A stretch of 55,570 nucleotides of DNA from an uncultured Coprococcus sp. (lineage in GTDB: Bacteria > Bacillota > Clostridia > Lachnospirales > Lachnospiraceae), in contig URJI01000005.1 in the NCBI GenBank assembly GCA_900548215.1, forward strand, positions 1 through 55,570. The letters are read 5' to 3'. A model generated the notes under the pieces. The model was not told where the DNA came from, made no database searches, and saw nothing but the letters and a program-made list of their open reading frames with translations. This document shows, piece after piece, positions 25,936 through 34,420 of this stretch; within the stretch, counting starts at the first letter, position 1; each line of letters begins with the position of its first letter. The position numbers and the translations under genes were made by a program.

Positions 25936-26751
25936 TCACCAGGGCTCTATGATCCCCAGTTTCACCATTGCGTTATATATTCCATCATTCTCAGCATCAT
26001 CAGTAACTAACATAACCTGCCTCTTAAGTTCTTCAGGGCCCTTCTGCATGATGATACTGTTCGGACAATATAATAACATAGGTGCGTCATTGTTGCCATC
26101 ACCAAATGCATACGCGTTTTCAAGCGGTATGTCAAAGTAGTCCAGCAGATACTGTATTCCGGTTGCCTTGCTGAATCCCTTCGGAACTATCTCACAGAAG
26201 TTTGCACCCCTGTCTATATAATCAAAATACCGCGACACATATTCACGGAACTCAGGGACTTTTGCATTGTCATCTGCAAACCAGCAGCAGAACTTATCAA
26301 ATTCAAAATCGTCTGAATCCACATCCTCACCTACAAATATTCCATTTGCACGGAAGTATCTGACCATCTCTACCAGAAGCTCATTCTCCATGTTTTGTGC
26401 GTCCACATACACCTTATCACGGTGTTCATACATTCCATACATGTCATATCTGCGGCATGCATAAGCTATATTCCTGCACACATCCTTGCTGACATTATTG
26501 TGGAACAGTTCTCTGCCGTCATAGTAAATTGATGTTCCGCAGCCACACACAAATCCATCAAATCCCGCTGATTTGATCTCATCCGTGACATTACAGTATA
26601 CTCTTCCTGTATTGACAAACACGAGGTGGCCATTGGCTCTTGCCTGCGCCAGAGCCTTTCTTGCGCTATCTGGGAAATATCTCCTTCCATCCTCAGTTAT
26701 AAGTGTCCCATCTATATCAAAGAATAATATCTTCCTGTCTGTGCATTTCAT
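25936..26751 (-). CDS. Cof-type HAD phosphatase
   Basis: 271 residues of HAD subfamily IIB. The nucleophile motif is ILFFDIDGTLITEDG, motif II is VFVNTGR, and motif IV is YAFGDGNNDAPML, with a C2-type cap between residues 85 and 190. Such enzymes dephosphorylate sugar phosphates, flavin or pyridoxal phosphate. The riboflavin operon lies just upstream; some Cof-like HADs supply the missing pyrimidine phosphatase of riboflavin synthesis (YcsE, YbjI, YwtE), so that role is possible, but a terminator-like hairpin separates them. Confidence 0.88.
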   Translation of the reverse strand: MKCTDRKILFFDIDGTLITEDGRRYFPDSARKALAQARANGHLVFVNTGRVYCNVTDEIKSAGFDGFVCGCGTSIYYDGRELFHNNVSKDVCRNIAYACRRYDMYGMYEHRDKVYVDAQNMENELLVEMVRYFRANGIFVGEDVDSDDFEFDKFCCWFADDNAKVPEFREYVSRYFDYIDRGANFCEIVPKGFSKATGIQYLLDYFDIPLENAYAFGDGNNDAPMLLYCPNSIIMQKGPEELKRQVMLVTDDAENDGIYNAMVKLGIIEPW

Positions 26752-26778
26752 ATATTATATCCATCCTGTCATATATTT

Positions 26779-26811
26779 ACAGGCACATGTATTATAACTA
26801 CACGTGCCTGT
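26779..26811 (-). terminator. Terminator-like hairpin at the end of the riboflavin operon
   Basis: ACAGGCACRTGT ... ACAYGTGCCTGT stem of 12 bp. The following U-tract is poor (UAAAUAU), so termination may be partial. Confidence 0.5.
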
Positions 26812-26861
26812 TCCAAATCTGCATACATTGCGTTATAAACTAGCTGTTACCATCTATAATA

Positions 26862-27323
26862 TTACAACTGCTTCATGAGATCAATCATCTCAAGTGCACC
26901 CATAGCACAGTCATAACCCTTGTTGCCAGCCTTAGTTCCCGCACGCTCTATTGCCTGTTCGATATTCTCTGTAGTCACAACTCCGAACATTACAGGTATA
27001 CCTGTCTCAAGTGAAACAGAAGCAACCCCCTTTGAAACCTCATTGCATACATAGTCATAATGGCTTGTTGCACCACGAATCACTGCGCCAAGGCAGATAA
27101 CAGCGTCATACTTGCCGCTTGCAGCCATCTTCTTTGCAATTACAGGTATCTCAAATGCGCCTGGAACCCATGCCACTGTGATGTCATCTGCATTTACATC
27201 ATGGCGGAGAAGTGCATCCTCTGCACCGCCCACAAGCTTTGAAACTATGAACTCATTAAATCTCGCAGCCACTATACCAACCTTTGCTCCATTTGCTACT
27301 AACTTTCCTTCTAACTTATTCAT
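26862..27323 (-). CDS. ribH: 6,7-dimethyl-8-ribityllumazine synthase
   Basis: 153 residues, the usual length. It condenses the ribityl-pyrimidine with 3,4-dihydroxy-2-butanone 4-phosphate. Motifs are AARFNEFIVSKLVGGAEDAL, WVPGAFEIPVIAKKMA, and CLGAVIRGATSHYDYVCNEV, which holds the catalytic His and the phosphate-binding region. AAGGAGG precedes the ATG, 25 bp after ribBA. Last gene of the FMN-controlled operon. Confidence 0.97.
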   Translation of the reverse strand: MNKLEGKLVANGAKVGIVAARFNEFIVSKLVGGAEDALLRHDVNADDITVAWVPGAFEIPVIAKKMAASGKYDAVICLGAVIRGATSHYDYVCNEVSKGVASVSLETGIPVMFGVVTTENIEQAIERAGTKAGNKGYDCAMGALEMIDLMKQL

Positions 27324-27348
27324 TTTGACTTATCCTCCTTATGAAAAA

Positions 27349-28554
27349 TTATACATCATTCAACATGTGGCCCATTTTTTCTTTTTTGGTCTTGAGATAA
27401 AATGCATCAAACTTTGTTGGCTCTATCTCTATCGGAACCCTCTCCACGATCTCAAGGTTATATCCTGCAAGGCCGTATACCTTGAGCGGATTGTTGGTGA
27501 GGAGTCTGATCTGTCTGATTCCGAGATCCACAAGAATCTGTGTTCCTATAGTGTAATCCCTCGCATCATCAGGGAAACCAAGTTTAATATTTGCCTCTAC
27601 TGTATCAAGTCCCTTATCCTGAAGTGCATATGCCTTTATCTTATTGATAAGGCCTATACCTCTGCCCTCCTGTCTCATATACAGGAGCACACCTCTGCCT
27701 TCCTTTGCAATGGCCTTCATGGCCGCATCAAGCTGCTGTCCACAGTCACACTTCATCGACCCAAAGCAGTCGCCTGTGAGACACTCGCTGTGCACACGGC
27801 AGAGAACCGGCTTTCCATCATCTATATCTCCCATTGTGAGTGCCACGTGATGTTCTCCATTCAGCTTGTTGATGTATCCGCAGATCGTAAACTCACCGTA
27901 CTTTGTAGGAAGCTTCGCCTTGGCAACGCATTCTACAAATACTTCGTGCTCTTTTCTGTACTGGATCAGCTTTTCGATAGTGGATATCTTAAGACCATGG
28001 ACATTTGCAAATTCCACAAGGTCATCCTTCCTCGCCATCGTTCCATCATCCTTCATGATCTCGCAACAAAGTCCGCACGGTTTAAGACCTGCAGCCTTCA
28101 TGAGATCCACGGTAGCCTCCGTGTGACCATTTCTCTCTATAACTCCACCTGCAACAGCCTGGAGCGGAAACATATGTCCCGGTCTTCTGAAGTCAGCCGG
28201 CTTTGCGTTCTCATCAACAAACTTTCTTGCCGTGTAACCTCTCTCTTCAGCCGAAATTCCTGTGGTAGTATCCACATGATCCACCGATACAGAGAATGCT
28301 GTACAGTGGTTATCTGTGTTTGTTATACACATCTGCGGAAGATTCAGCTTATCCGCATACAATGCGTCCATAGGCATACATATGAGTCCTCTCGCCCACT
28401 TCGCCATAAAGTTGACATTCTCTGTTGTAGCAAATTCTGCTGCACAGATCACATCTCCCTCATTCTCTCTGTCCTCATTGTCAAGCATGACAACAGGCTT
28501 GCCTGCTGCAAGATCTGCAATGATCTCTTCTATTGAGTTGAATTCAAAACTCAT
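27349..28554 (-). CDS. ribBA: Bifunctional DHBP synthase / GTP cyclohydrolase II
   Basis: 401 residues. The N-terminal half makes 3,4-dihydroxy-2-butanone 4-phosphate from ribulose 5-phosphate (MLDNEDRENEGDV, TAFSVSVDHVDTTTGISAEE, RPGHMFPL). The C-terminal half opens GTP (VHSECLTGDCFGSMKCDCGQQL with the three zinc cysteines, then YMRQEGRGIGLINKIKAY). I start at the ATG at 28554 just after AAGGAGGTAGAGTG; the frame extends 13 codons further without support. It lies 25 bp after ribE. Confidence 0.97.
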   Translation of the reverse strand: MSFEFNSIEEIIADLAAGKPVVMLDNEDRENEGDVICAAEFATTENVNFMAKWARGLICMPMDALYADKLNLPQMCITNTDNHCTAFSVSVDHVDTTTGISAEERGYTARKFVDENAKPADFRRPGHMFPLQAVAGGVIERNGHTEATVDLMKAAGLKPCGLCCEIMKDDGTMARKDDLVEFANVHGLKISTIEKLIQYRKEHEVFVECVAKAKLPTKYGEFTICGYINKLNGEHHVALTMGDIDDGKPVLCRVHSECLTGDCFGSMKCDCGQQLDAAMKAIAKEGRGVLLYMRQEGRGIGLINKIKAYALQDKGLDTVEANIKLGFPDDARDYTIGTQILVDLGIRQIRLLTNNPLKVYGLAGYNLEIVERVPIEIEPTKFDAFYLKTKKEKMGHMLNDV

Positions 28555-28579
28555 CACTCTACCTCCTTTAAATAGCCGT

Positions 28580-29263
28580 CTACATAAATCCATTTTCTGC
28601 CAGAAACTTCATATCAAGTCCTGATCTATTTGATGCCTTTCCTTTCAAAAGCTTTTCATCTATATTGTCACCTTTGTATGGTACAAGCAGCTTTTCTACA
28701 TATTTGCCAACCACATCATTTTCGAGATTGACCACCTTACCCGGTTTCCCATCCAGCAATGTTGTCTCCCCCGCCGTGTGTGGAATGATCGATACTTTAA
28801 AGCAGGTATCATCAACATACGCTACAGTAAGGCTTATACCATCGATGGCTATGGATCCCTTCTCGATGATATACCTTAGTATCTTTGGAGAACAGTCTAT
28901 GGTCACCCACACTGCATTATCCTCTCTCTTAAACTCCCTGATCGTTCCTGTCCCATCTATATGTCCCGACACTATATGGCCGCCAAATCTTCCTCCAGCC
29001 GCCATGGCACGCTCAAGGTTTACCCTGCTGCCACCAGTCAGCTGCCCGAGTCCGCTTCGTCTCAAAGTCTCAGGCATGACGTCCGCAGTGAAGATGTTCC
29101 CCGATATGCTTGTCGCAGTAAGACATACACCATTTACCGCTATACTGTCTCCAACCCGACTTTCCTGAAGGACTTTGTCAGCCTGCACCGTGATGCTGCA
29201 GGAGCTTACTCCTTTATCTATCTTTCTTATAATTCCTATCTCTTCTACTATTCCTGTGAACAT
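28580..29263 (-). CDS. ribE: Riboflavin synthase, alpha subunit
   Basis: 227 residues with two lumazine-binding repeats. The start MFTGIVEEIGIIRKI is diagnostic, and SCSITVQADKVL, GDSIAVNGVCLTAT and MPETLRRSGL mark repeat 1; FGGHIVSGHIDGTG and GSIAIDGISLTVAYV mark repeat 2. The C-terminal 30 residues are a little longer than usual. The ATG at 29263 has AGAGG upstream. The frame remains open 28 codons further, see findings, but that part lies in the ribD-ribE gap. Confidence 0.96.
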   Translation of the reverse strand: MFTGIVEEIGIIRKIDKGVSSCSITVQADKVLQESRVGDSIAVNGVCLTATSISGNIFTADVMPETLRRSGLGQLTGGSRVNLERAMAAGGRFGGHIVSGHIDGTGTIREFKREDNAVWVTIDCSPKILRYIIEKGSIAIDGISLTVAYVDDTCFKVSIIPHTAGETTLLDGKPGKVVNLENDVVGKYVEKLLVPYKGDNIDEKLLKGKASNRSGLDMKFLAENGFM

Positions 29264-29358
29264 ATATGACCTCTTTCCTATATCGTGCAGCAAACCTGCA
29301 ATGGTCATACTCATACGGTCTGCTGCCGTTTTATCAACCTGATCCATTATCGTCAGGC

Positions 29359-30507
29359 CTAAACTCTTTTGTATCTGAGCATCACATCTTCATCAAATGT
29401 TCTGATCTCGTCAAGTTTGAACATATGAGCATCAGCAGGTATATCAACACCCGTACCCGACACAGGGCTATATTTACCATCACCGCCAAATATCTTCGGA
29501 GCTATGAACACACACGCCTCATCTACCAAACCTTCAGACACCATACTATAGTTGAGCTCACCGCCCCCCTCCAGCAGTATTCCGTCTATACATTTCTCTC
29601 CGAGAACTGTCATGAGCTGTCTGAGGTTCACGTGCCCATCTATATCGTCTGTCTCTATGACACTCACTCCATTTGCCATCAGCCTGTCACACTTTTCTGT
29701 ATCTGCTGTTCCATCAGCCGTCGTCACCACTATCGTCGGTATCTCTCCGGCTGTCTGTACAATCTTGGAATTCTCAGGAATTCTGAGCTTGCTGTCACAA
29801 ATTATCCTAATCGGATTTCTAATATTATCAGTATCCCTGTCTGCACCTTTTTCTATTCTGCATGTGAGCATTGGGTCATCTGCAAGTACAGTTCCTATGC
29901 CAGCCATTATTCCCTTGTGTCTGTTCCGAAGCTCCATGACATATTTTCTTGAAGACTCTCCGGTTATCCACTTACTGGCTCCCGTATGGGTCGCTATACT
30001 GCCGTCCATGGTCATGGCATATTTCATGGTCACATACGGCTGTTTGCTCACTATATACTTAAAGAAAATCCCATTTATGGCATCACATTCAGCCTTGAGA
30101 CAGTGTGTGTACACCTCTATCCCAGCATCTCTAAGTCTCTTAAAGCCTTTTCCTGCCACCATAGCATTTGGATCGTCAGAGCCACAGTACACTTTTCTGA
30201 TCTTGTGCTCTATAATTGCATTCACACATGGCGGCTGCTTGCCAAAGTGGCAGCATGGCTCAAGTGTCACATACATAACTGCCCCCTCCGCATCCGCTGG
30301 ATCCTTCAGGCTGGCAAATGCTGCACGTTCCGCATGGAGCTCTCCATATCTCACATGATATCCCTCTCCTACGATCCGTCCATCCTTCACTATGACGGCA
30401 CCGACAAGAGGATTAGGATTCACCGCACCAGTACCACGCTTTGCCAACTCTATGGCACGCCTCATGTACGACGGATCAAATTCATCATCTACATTACATA
30501 TTTCCAT
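29359..30507 (-). CDS. ribD: Riboflavin deaminase / reductase
   Basis: 382 residues with both steps of the pathway. The zinc deaminase domain has HAERAAFASL and PCCHFGKQPPCVNAII; the reductase domain follows from about residue 145 (YVTMKYAMTMDGSIATHTGASKWITGE, GIGTVLADDPMLTCR, and EGGGELNYSMV). I use the ATG at 30507, which has AAGGTG five bases upstream and follows the riboswitch terminator. First gene of ribD-ribE-ribBA-ribH. Confidence 0.97.
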   Translation of the reverse strand: MEICNVDDEFDPSYMRRAIELAKRGTGAVNPNPLVGAVIVKDGRIVGEGYHVRYGELHAERAAFASLKDPADAEGAVMYVTLEPCCHFGKQPPCVNAIIEHKIRKVYCGSDDPNAMVAGKGFKRLRDAGIEVYTHCLKAECDAINGIFFKYIVSKQPYVTMKYAMTMDGSIATHTGASKWITGESSRKYVMELRNRHKGIMAGIGTVLADDPMLTCRIEKGADRDTDNIRNPIRIICDSKLRIPENSKIVQTAGEIPTIVVTTADGTADTEKCDRLMANGVSVIETDDIDGHVNLRQLMTVLGEKCIDGILLEGGGELNYSMVSEGLVDEACVFIAPKIFGGDGKYSPVSGTGVDIPADAHMFKLDEIRTFDEDVMLRYKRV

Positions 30508-30595
30508 ATGAACACCTTCCCGCTTCATTCATCTCTAAACAGATCGTTGAATCCTGCTCATTCAAACCTCCGGAGTCTCTGCTGACAACGAAATA

Positions 30596-30625
30596 GAAAA
30601 CCCCGAAGATAACTTCGGGGTTTTC
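30596..30625 (-). terminator. Riboswitch terminator ahead of ribD
   Basis: AAAACCCCGAAG/CTTCGGGGTTTT stem with loop TTAT and a U-tract, between the FMN aptamer and ribD. Its first arm is complementary to the 5' strand of the aptamer P1 region. Confidence 0.9.
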
Positions 30626-30696
30626 TATTATCCGGGCATCCATCACAAAAATCCACCACATTAGACTTCCATCAGATACCCTGTTCTGAATATATA

Positions 30697-30822
30697 ATAC
30701 TTCTCTCATCCAGACTATACTGTCGGTTCCGGAATCACACCGGATCATGCCTCACGGCTCACGGACTTAAGGTTTCCCTAACACCGTCGGTGGAGAATTG
30801 CACTCACCCCCGAAGATTTATC
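30697..30822 (-). promoter_or_regulatory. FMN riboswitch (RFN element)
   Basis: The minus strand shows the conserved RFN sequence: AATCTTCGGGGG at the 5' side, AATTCTCCACCGACGGT, GTCCGTGAGCC, TGATCCGGTGTGATTCCGG, ACCGACAGTATAGTCTGGAT and GAGAGAAG closing P1. All the sub-helices line up. It lies between the promoter at 30854 and the terminator at 30596, directly before ribD. FMN binding should favour the terminator and reduce the whole operon. Confidence 0.96.
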
Positions 30823-30853
30823 ATCATATGCACTTGTCTCTAAAAACGAATAT

Positions 30854-30882
30854 ATTGTATTCCATATGTCAACAGAATGCAA
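30854..30882 (-). promoter_or_regulatory. SigA-type promoter of the riboflavin operon
   Basis: TTGCAT, a 17-bp spacer, TACAAT on the minus strand, so that the RNA starts about 25 nt before the FMN aptamer. Confidence 0.75.
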
Positions 30883-30923
30883 CTATTTTTTGATGTATTT
30901 ACCATGTATTTTAACGACAAGGT

Positions 30924-32573
30924 TTAAAGCTGTGAATTAAACAGACTCTTTATCTTATAGATAATATCATCACTGTCCGCATTTATAGATGCAGCTTCAT
31001 TTATTCCAGACAACTTTGAGAGCTCATCCGCATCCGCATCACTGCCATAGCCTATAGTATATACAGGTATACTGGACTGTCTAAGTGCGGCTGTTATCTC
31101 GTCCATGGAATAGCCATAGTTTACATACCCATCGCTCAGAAGGAAAAGCATGCACTTTGCATCTGGATGCTGCACCTTTGCTTCAGTTATCATCTTCATC
31201 GCAACCACAACGGCATCGTATGAAGCCGTCCCACCTGAAGCCATAAGATTGTTCACAGCTCCCTGAAAGTATGATCTCTGATTCAAATCAAACTGAGCAA
31301 TCGGAACTTCTAATGTGACTGAACTTGAATAACTGACCAGCCCAACATAATTATTGTCATTGATATACTGTGCGCCATTAGTAAGACTGTTCTTAAGCTG
31401 ATTCATAGGATCACCATCCATAGAGCCACTGCAGTCTGCCACAAACACTGCGATGATGTCTTTACCGTTATCCTTAGCCTTCTTATACGTCTTAAGTCCC
31501 TGGGCGACCTGTGCTCCTGAGAATTTCTCTGCAGAAACATAGTCGTCGTTGGCATTGAACCCTTTATTCGTGGCAGTCGCCTGCATATCATCACTCTTAC
31601 AGTAATCTACCACTAACTGTACAGCTTCAAGCTCCGCTAAAGACTTACCTGTCTTATTACATATATACACCGGATTGTCATGTCTAACACCAAAAGCAAT
31701 AAAATCATACATTGACACAAGATTGCTGTCGTTGATGTATGCCTGATACTCTGACAACATCGCATCGAGGGTTCCATTTGACGCACTGTCTCTCATCTGC
31801 TGTGTTGTATAGGCAACATATGGAATGTTTGAATTGAATTTTGTAAAATTCTCATCTCCATCCTGGAGAAGTGTGAGAAGAAGGTTAAGTCCTGTCGCAC
31901 TTGTCTGCGGATTGGTGTACCCCATAGTTATCTTATTATCCTGAACAGCCTTTATGACATCTGCTGCTGTTTTATAACCACTATCCTTCTTCACAAGAAT
32001 TCCCGCTGTATTCCCCACCAGCCTGTCTGCATAAAGCTCAAGATTGCCATTATTTGACATCGCATACTCACCAAACAGAGTATTGCTTGGGGTATACAGA
32101 TCCGGAATATATTTGCCCGATATGATATAATCAGCAGCAGTTCCAGATGGCACTGATCTCACACTCATGGATACAGTCTTGCCATCTGCAGTCTTTGCTC
32201 CTGAGCCATTAAAAGAATTCGCCACGTCTATAAGCCAGGAATCGCTGTCTTTTCCAGCCTTCTCGCCAGACGTAAATATCTCTATATCGATATCCCCCCG
32301 GCCTTCCACAGCCATCGGATACTTATCTATCTCAGGAAGTTCCGCATATAGATCAGGCAGGTCAAGAGTGACAGTTCCTTTTACAGGAGTCGCTTCACTC
32401 ACATCTATACCTGCATACAACTCATCAAGAGTCATATCTGTTTTTGACGGCTCATCTTTGCCACTGCCAACTATGTTTGTGACCTTACTGCCAACTACCC
32501 CGATAATAACTGCTATCATTGCAATTATCACTACTACTCCAACTACCACTAACTCCTTTGTCCTCTTATCCAT
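30924..32573 (-). CDS. Membrane-anchored fusion of a solute-binding-like domain and a VWA domain
   Basis: 549 residues. An N-terminal transmembrane helix (VVVGVVVIIAMIAVIIGVV) anchors an outside part. Residues about 90-350 resemble a type 2 periplasmic binding fold (GDIDIEIFTSGEK, GKYIPDLYTPSNT, AGILVKKDSGYKTAADVI, TMGYTNPQTSATGL). Residues about 370-549 are a von Willebrand A domain with a full MIDAS: DCSGSM (380-385), the Thr in GGTASYDA, and Asp in LLSDGYV. The ATG at 32573 has AGGAGG seven bases upstream. The gene is third in an operon with a coiled-coil membrane protein and a sigma4-domain protein. The ligand is unknown. Confidence 0.85.
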   Translation of the reverse strand: MDKRTKELVVVGVVVIIAMIAVIIGVVGSKVTNIVGSGKDEPSKTDMTLDELYAGIDVSEATPVKGTVTLDLPDLYAELPEIDKYPMAVEGRGDIDIEIFTSGEKAGKDSDSWLIDVANSFNGSGAKTADGKTVSMSVRSVPSGTAADYIISGKYIPDLYTPSNTLFGEYAMSNNGNLELYADRLVGNTAGILVKKDSGYKTAADVIKAVQDNKITMGYTNPQTSATGLNLLLTLLQDGDENFTKFNSNIPYVAYTTQQMRDSASNGTLDAMLSEYQAYINDSNLVSMYDFIAFGVRHDNPVYICNKTGKSLAELEAVQLVVDYCKSDDMQATATNKGFNANDDYVSAEKFSGAQVAQGLKTYKKAKDNGKDIIAVFVADCSGSMDGDPMNQLKNSLTNGAQYINDNNYVGLVSYSSSVTLEVPIAQFDLNQRSYFQGAVNNLMASGGTASYDAVVVAMKMITEAKVQHPDAKCMLFLLSDGYVNYGYSMDEITAALRQSSIPVYTIGYGSDADADELSKLSGINEAASINADSDDIIYKIKSLFNSQL

Positions 32574-32593
32574 TTTATCCTCCTTTTCTTTGC

Positions 32594-33163
32594 CTAGCTG
32601 TGGGTCTCCTGTCTCATGCTGTTCATACATTCTATGACATCGTCCACATATTTCATATCCAGTGAACTAAGATTGGTATCTATATCAACCATCTTTTCCA
32701 CCAGAATATTGAACTTCCTCACCAGTTCATCTCCCTGTCTGCACAGGTTATCAAGATATACCGGCTGTGGTCTTGTGTAGTAATCATATGTCTGTATAAA
32801 TCCTATAGCACTGTCCATATTGCTCTGAGCCTGTTTCTTTATATCTTCATACAGGTTGCGCACACCGCTGCCTTCTTCCACATTCTCCTGGAAATATTCC
32901 TCCCTTGACATAATACTCTCATACTGTCTGCTGAGTCTCTCTATCTGTGCATCAAACAAATGCCCCCTGGCACTGTCCTTGAGCTTCTCCGTTGAACGTT
33001 TTCCCCTGAATATATGTACATTTGCCACTATGGTAAACAGCAGCCATACCACACTGATCGCACAGCCCATAGCTACACCAGTCAAACTGTCCGCCAACGC
33101 AAACGTCACTACCGCCAATATGAACATTATCAAACCTATGATATTGACAACTACAAATCCCAT
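32594..33163 (-). CDS. Membrane protein with C-terminal coiled coil, unknown function
   Basis: 189 residues. Two transmembrane helices at the N-terminus (NIIGLIMFILAVVTFALA and GCAISVVWLLFTIVANV) are followed by about 130 charged, helical residues likely in the cytoplasm (AQIERLSRQYESIMSREEYF, LCRQGDELVRKFNILVEKMV). The ATG at 33163 has AGGAGG seven bases upstream; the open frame eight codons longer has none. It lies 27 bp after the sigma4 gene and 20 bp before the VWA gene, so the three are made together. It could bridge the cytoplasmic sigma4 protein and the surface VWA protein, but that is inference. Confidence 0.8.
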   Translation of the reverse strand: MGFVVVNIIGLIMFILAVVTFALADSLTGVAMGCAISVVWLLFTIVANVHIFRGKRSTEKLKDSARGHLFDAQIERLSRQYESIMSREEYFQENVEEGSGVRNLYEDIKKQAQSNMDSAIGFIQTYDYYTRPQPVYLDNLCRQGDELVRKFNILVEKMVDIDTNLSSLDMKYVDDVIECMNSMRQETHS

Positions 33164-33190
33164 CTCTTTTCCTCCTAAAGTCAACATATA

Positions 33191-34420
33191 TCACACTGCA
33201 TCTGCAGATTTTCCGCCTCTGTGCAATGAATCAAGTCTGTGTTTTGCTTCATCAGTAACCGTAAGGCCTGAAAAATCTGCAAATTCTCTCTTCACATTTT
33301 TTATGAGCATGATTGCAAACTCTACATCCGTCTTTTCTGCACTTGACAACAACTCATGGTAATCAACCGGAACATCCTCATATATGCTAAGAGCAACCGA
33401 CTCTGGCACGACAACAAATGTCATAGATGTATGGGTCTTATCTGCTATGTATATCTCTGCCTTATCCGCAAATTTCTCAAATTTCTCAGCCTGGGCATGA
33501 AAACCTCCACGCTCAAGATCTTCATATATCTGTTCTCTATCATTCACAAGACTGTCCAGATACATATACCCCTTGAGAAGCAGAAGCCCCATCAGACCAT
33601 CGGATATATTGAAATTAATAATACATCCATAACCTTCGTCACTATCAGTAAGAACACGATATACGCACTCAGCTATATCATCATCACTAAGCCCACTGTA
33701 CTTATAGGCCTGTTCCACACCTGCATGAGTAATCAGGATTGTCTCAACATTGCCCCTTATTGCCCTTCTCTTTTTATTATTCCCAACTGGTTTCGCTGTT
33801 ATCTTGAATGCCTTCAGGGCACTCACCGCATCATCTATACTCTTTTCCCCCGATAATGAAGTTTCAAATCTTCCTGTCTCAGAAGATACCACTGATACAT
33901 TCCTGTATACTCTCTGTATCGATATATCATTTTTCCTCATGACAGCACTTATAATATCTATATCTGTCCTACAGCCTGTCAGATAACGTAAAAGCTCCGC
34001 CCTAATTTTTCCTCCAAAATCCAGCTCATATTCCGCATTTGTCAGATCAGTCCCAGAATACCACCTTTTCTCCAGGTATCTGTAATTATTCGGATCACGC
34101 AGTCTGTCCAGGGCGCTGTTCTTAATCTCAATTATACCATCTTCATCCGTCTCCAGATCTTTTGCAAGCTCCGATATGCTGCATCTGTCGCACCTGTACC
34201 CATAGAGTCTGTCTATAACCAACTTCTCCCTGTAATTCAACCTGTCTATAAGTTCATCAAACATACGTCTGCACATTCTGTCCTGTGAATAGGACAATGT
34301 ATCTGCCTGAACCCCAAATACTGAACTGTAAAGAGCCTCATATGGACTGATCACATCAAGCAGATATTTATTATTTTCTTTTCTTATAACATACGCTCTG
34401 TGCAATATCCCACACCCCAT
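33191..34420 (-). CDS. Sigma-70 region 4-like DNA-binding protein with a novel C-terminal domain
   Basis: 409 residues. Residues about 50-112 read like region 4 of a primary sigma factor: LIDRLNYREKLVIDRLYGYR, then ISELAKDLETDEDGIIEIKNSALDRLRDP, ending NNYRYLEKR. There is no region 2 or 3, so it should not work as a stand-alone sigma factor. The remaining 300 residues are mixed alpha/beta with no family recognised (GCIINFNISDGLMGLLLLKGYMYLDSLV; TSMTFVVVPESVALSIYEDVPV). The start at 34420 has only a weak ribosome site (GAAGAA); a TTG six codons in is an alternative. First gene of the VWA operon. Confidence 0.75.
   Translation of the reverse strand: MGCGILHRAYVIRKENNKYLLDVISPYEALYSSVFGVQADTLSYSQDRMCRRMFDELIDRLNYREKLVIDRLYGYRCDRCSISELAKDLETDEDGIIEIKNSALDRLRDPNNYRYLEKRWYSGTDLTNAEYELDFGGKIRAELLRYLTGCRTDIDIISAVMRKNDISIQRVYRNVSVVSSETGRFETSLSGEKSIDDAVSALKAFKITAKPVGNNKKRRAIRGNVETILITHAGVEQAYKYSGLSDDDIAECVYRVLTDSDEGYGCIINFNISDGLMGLLLLKGYMYLDSLVNDREQIYEDLERGGFHAQAEKFEKFADKAEIYIADKTHTSMTFVVVPESVALSIYEDVPVDYHELLSSAEKTDVEFAIMLIKNVKREFADFSGLTVTDEAKHRLDSLHRGGKSADAV

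Noticed and set aside
27112..28536. Plus-strand frame of 474 codons
   Set aside because: Antisense to ribBA and ribH; Cys/His/Ile-rich, no ribosome site and no family resemblance.
30494..30748. Minus-strand 84-codon frame ahead of ribD
   Set aside because: Covers the FMN aptamer and its terminator; not coding.
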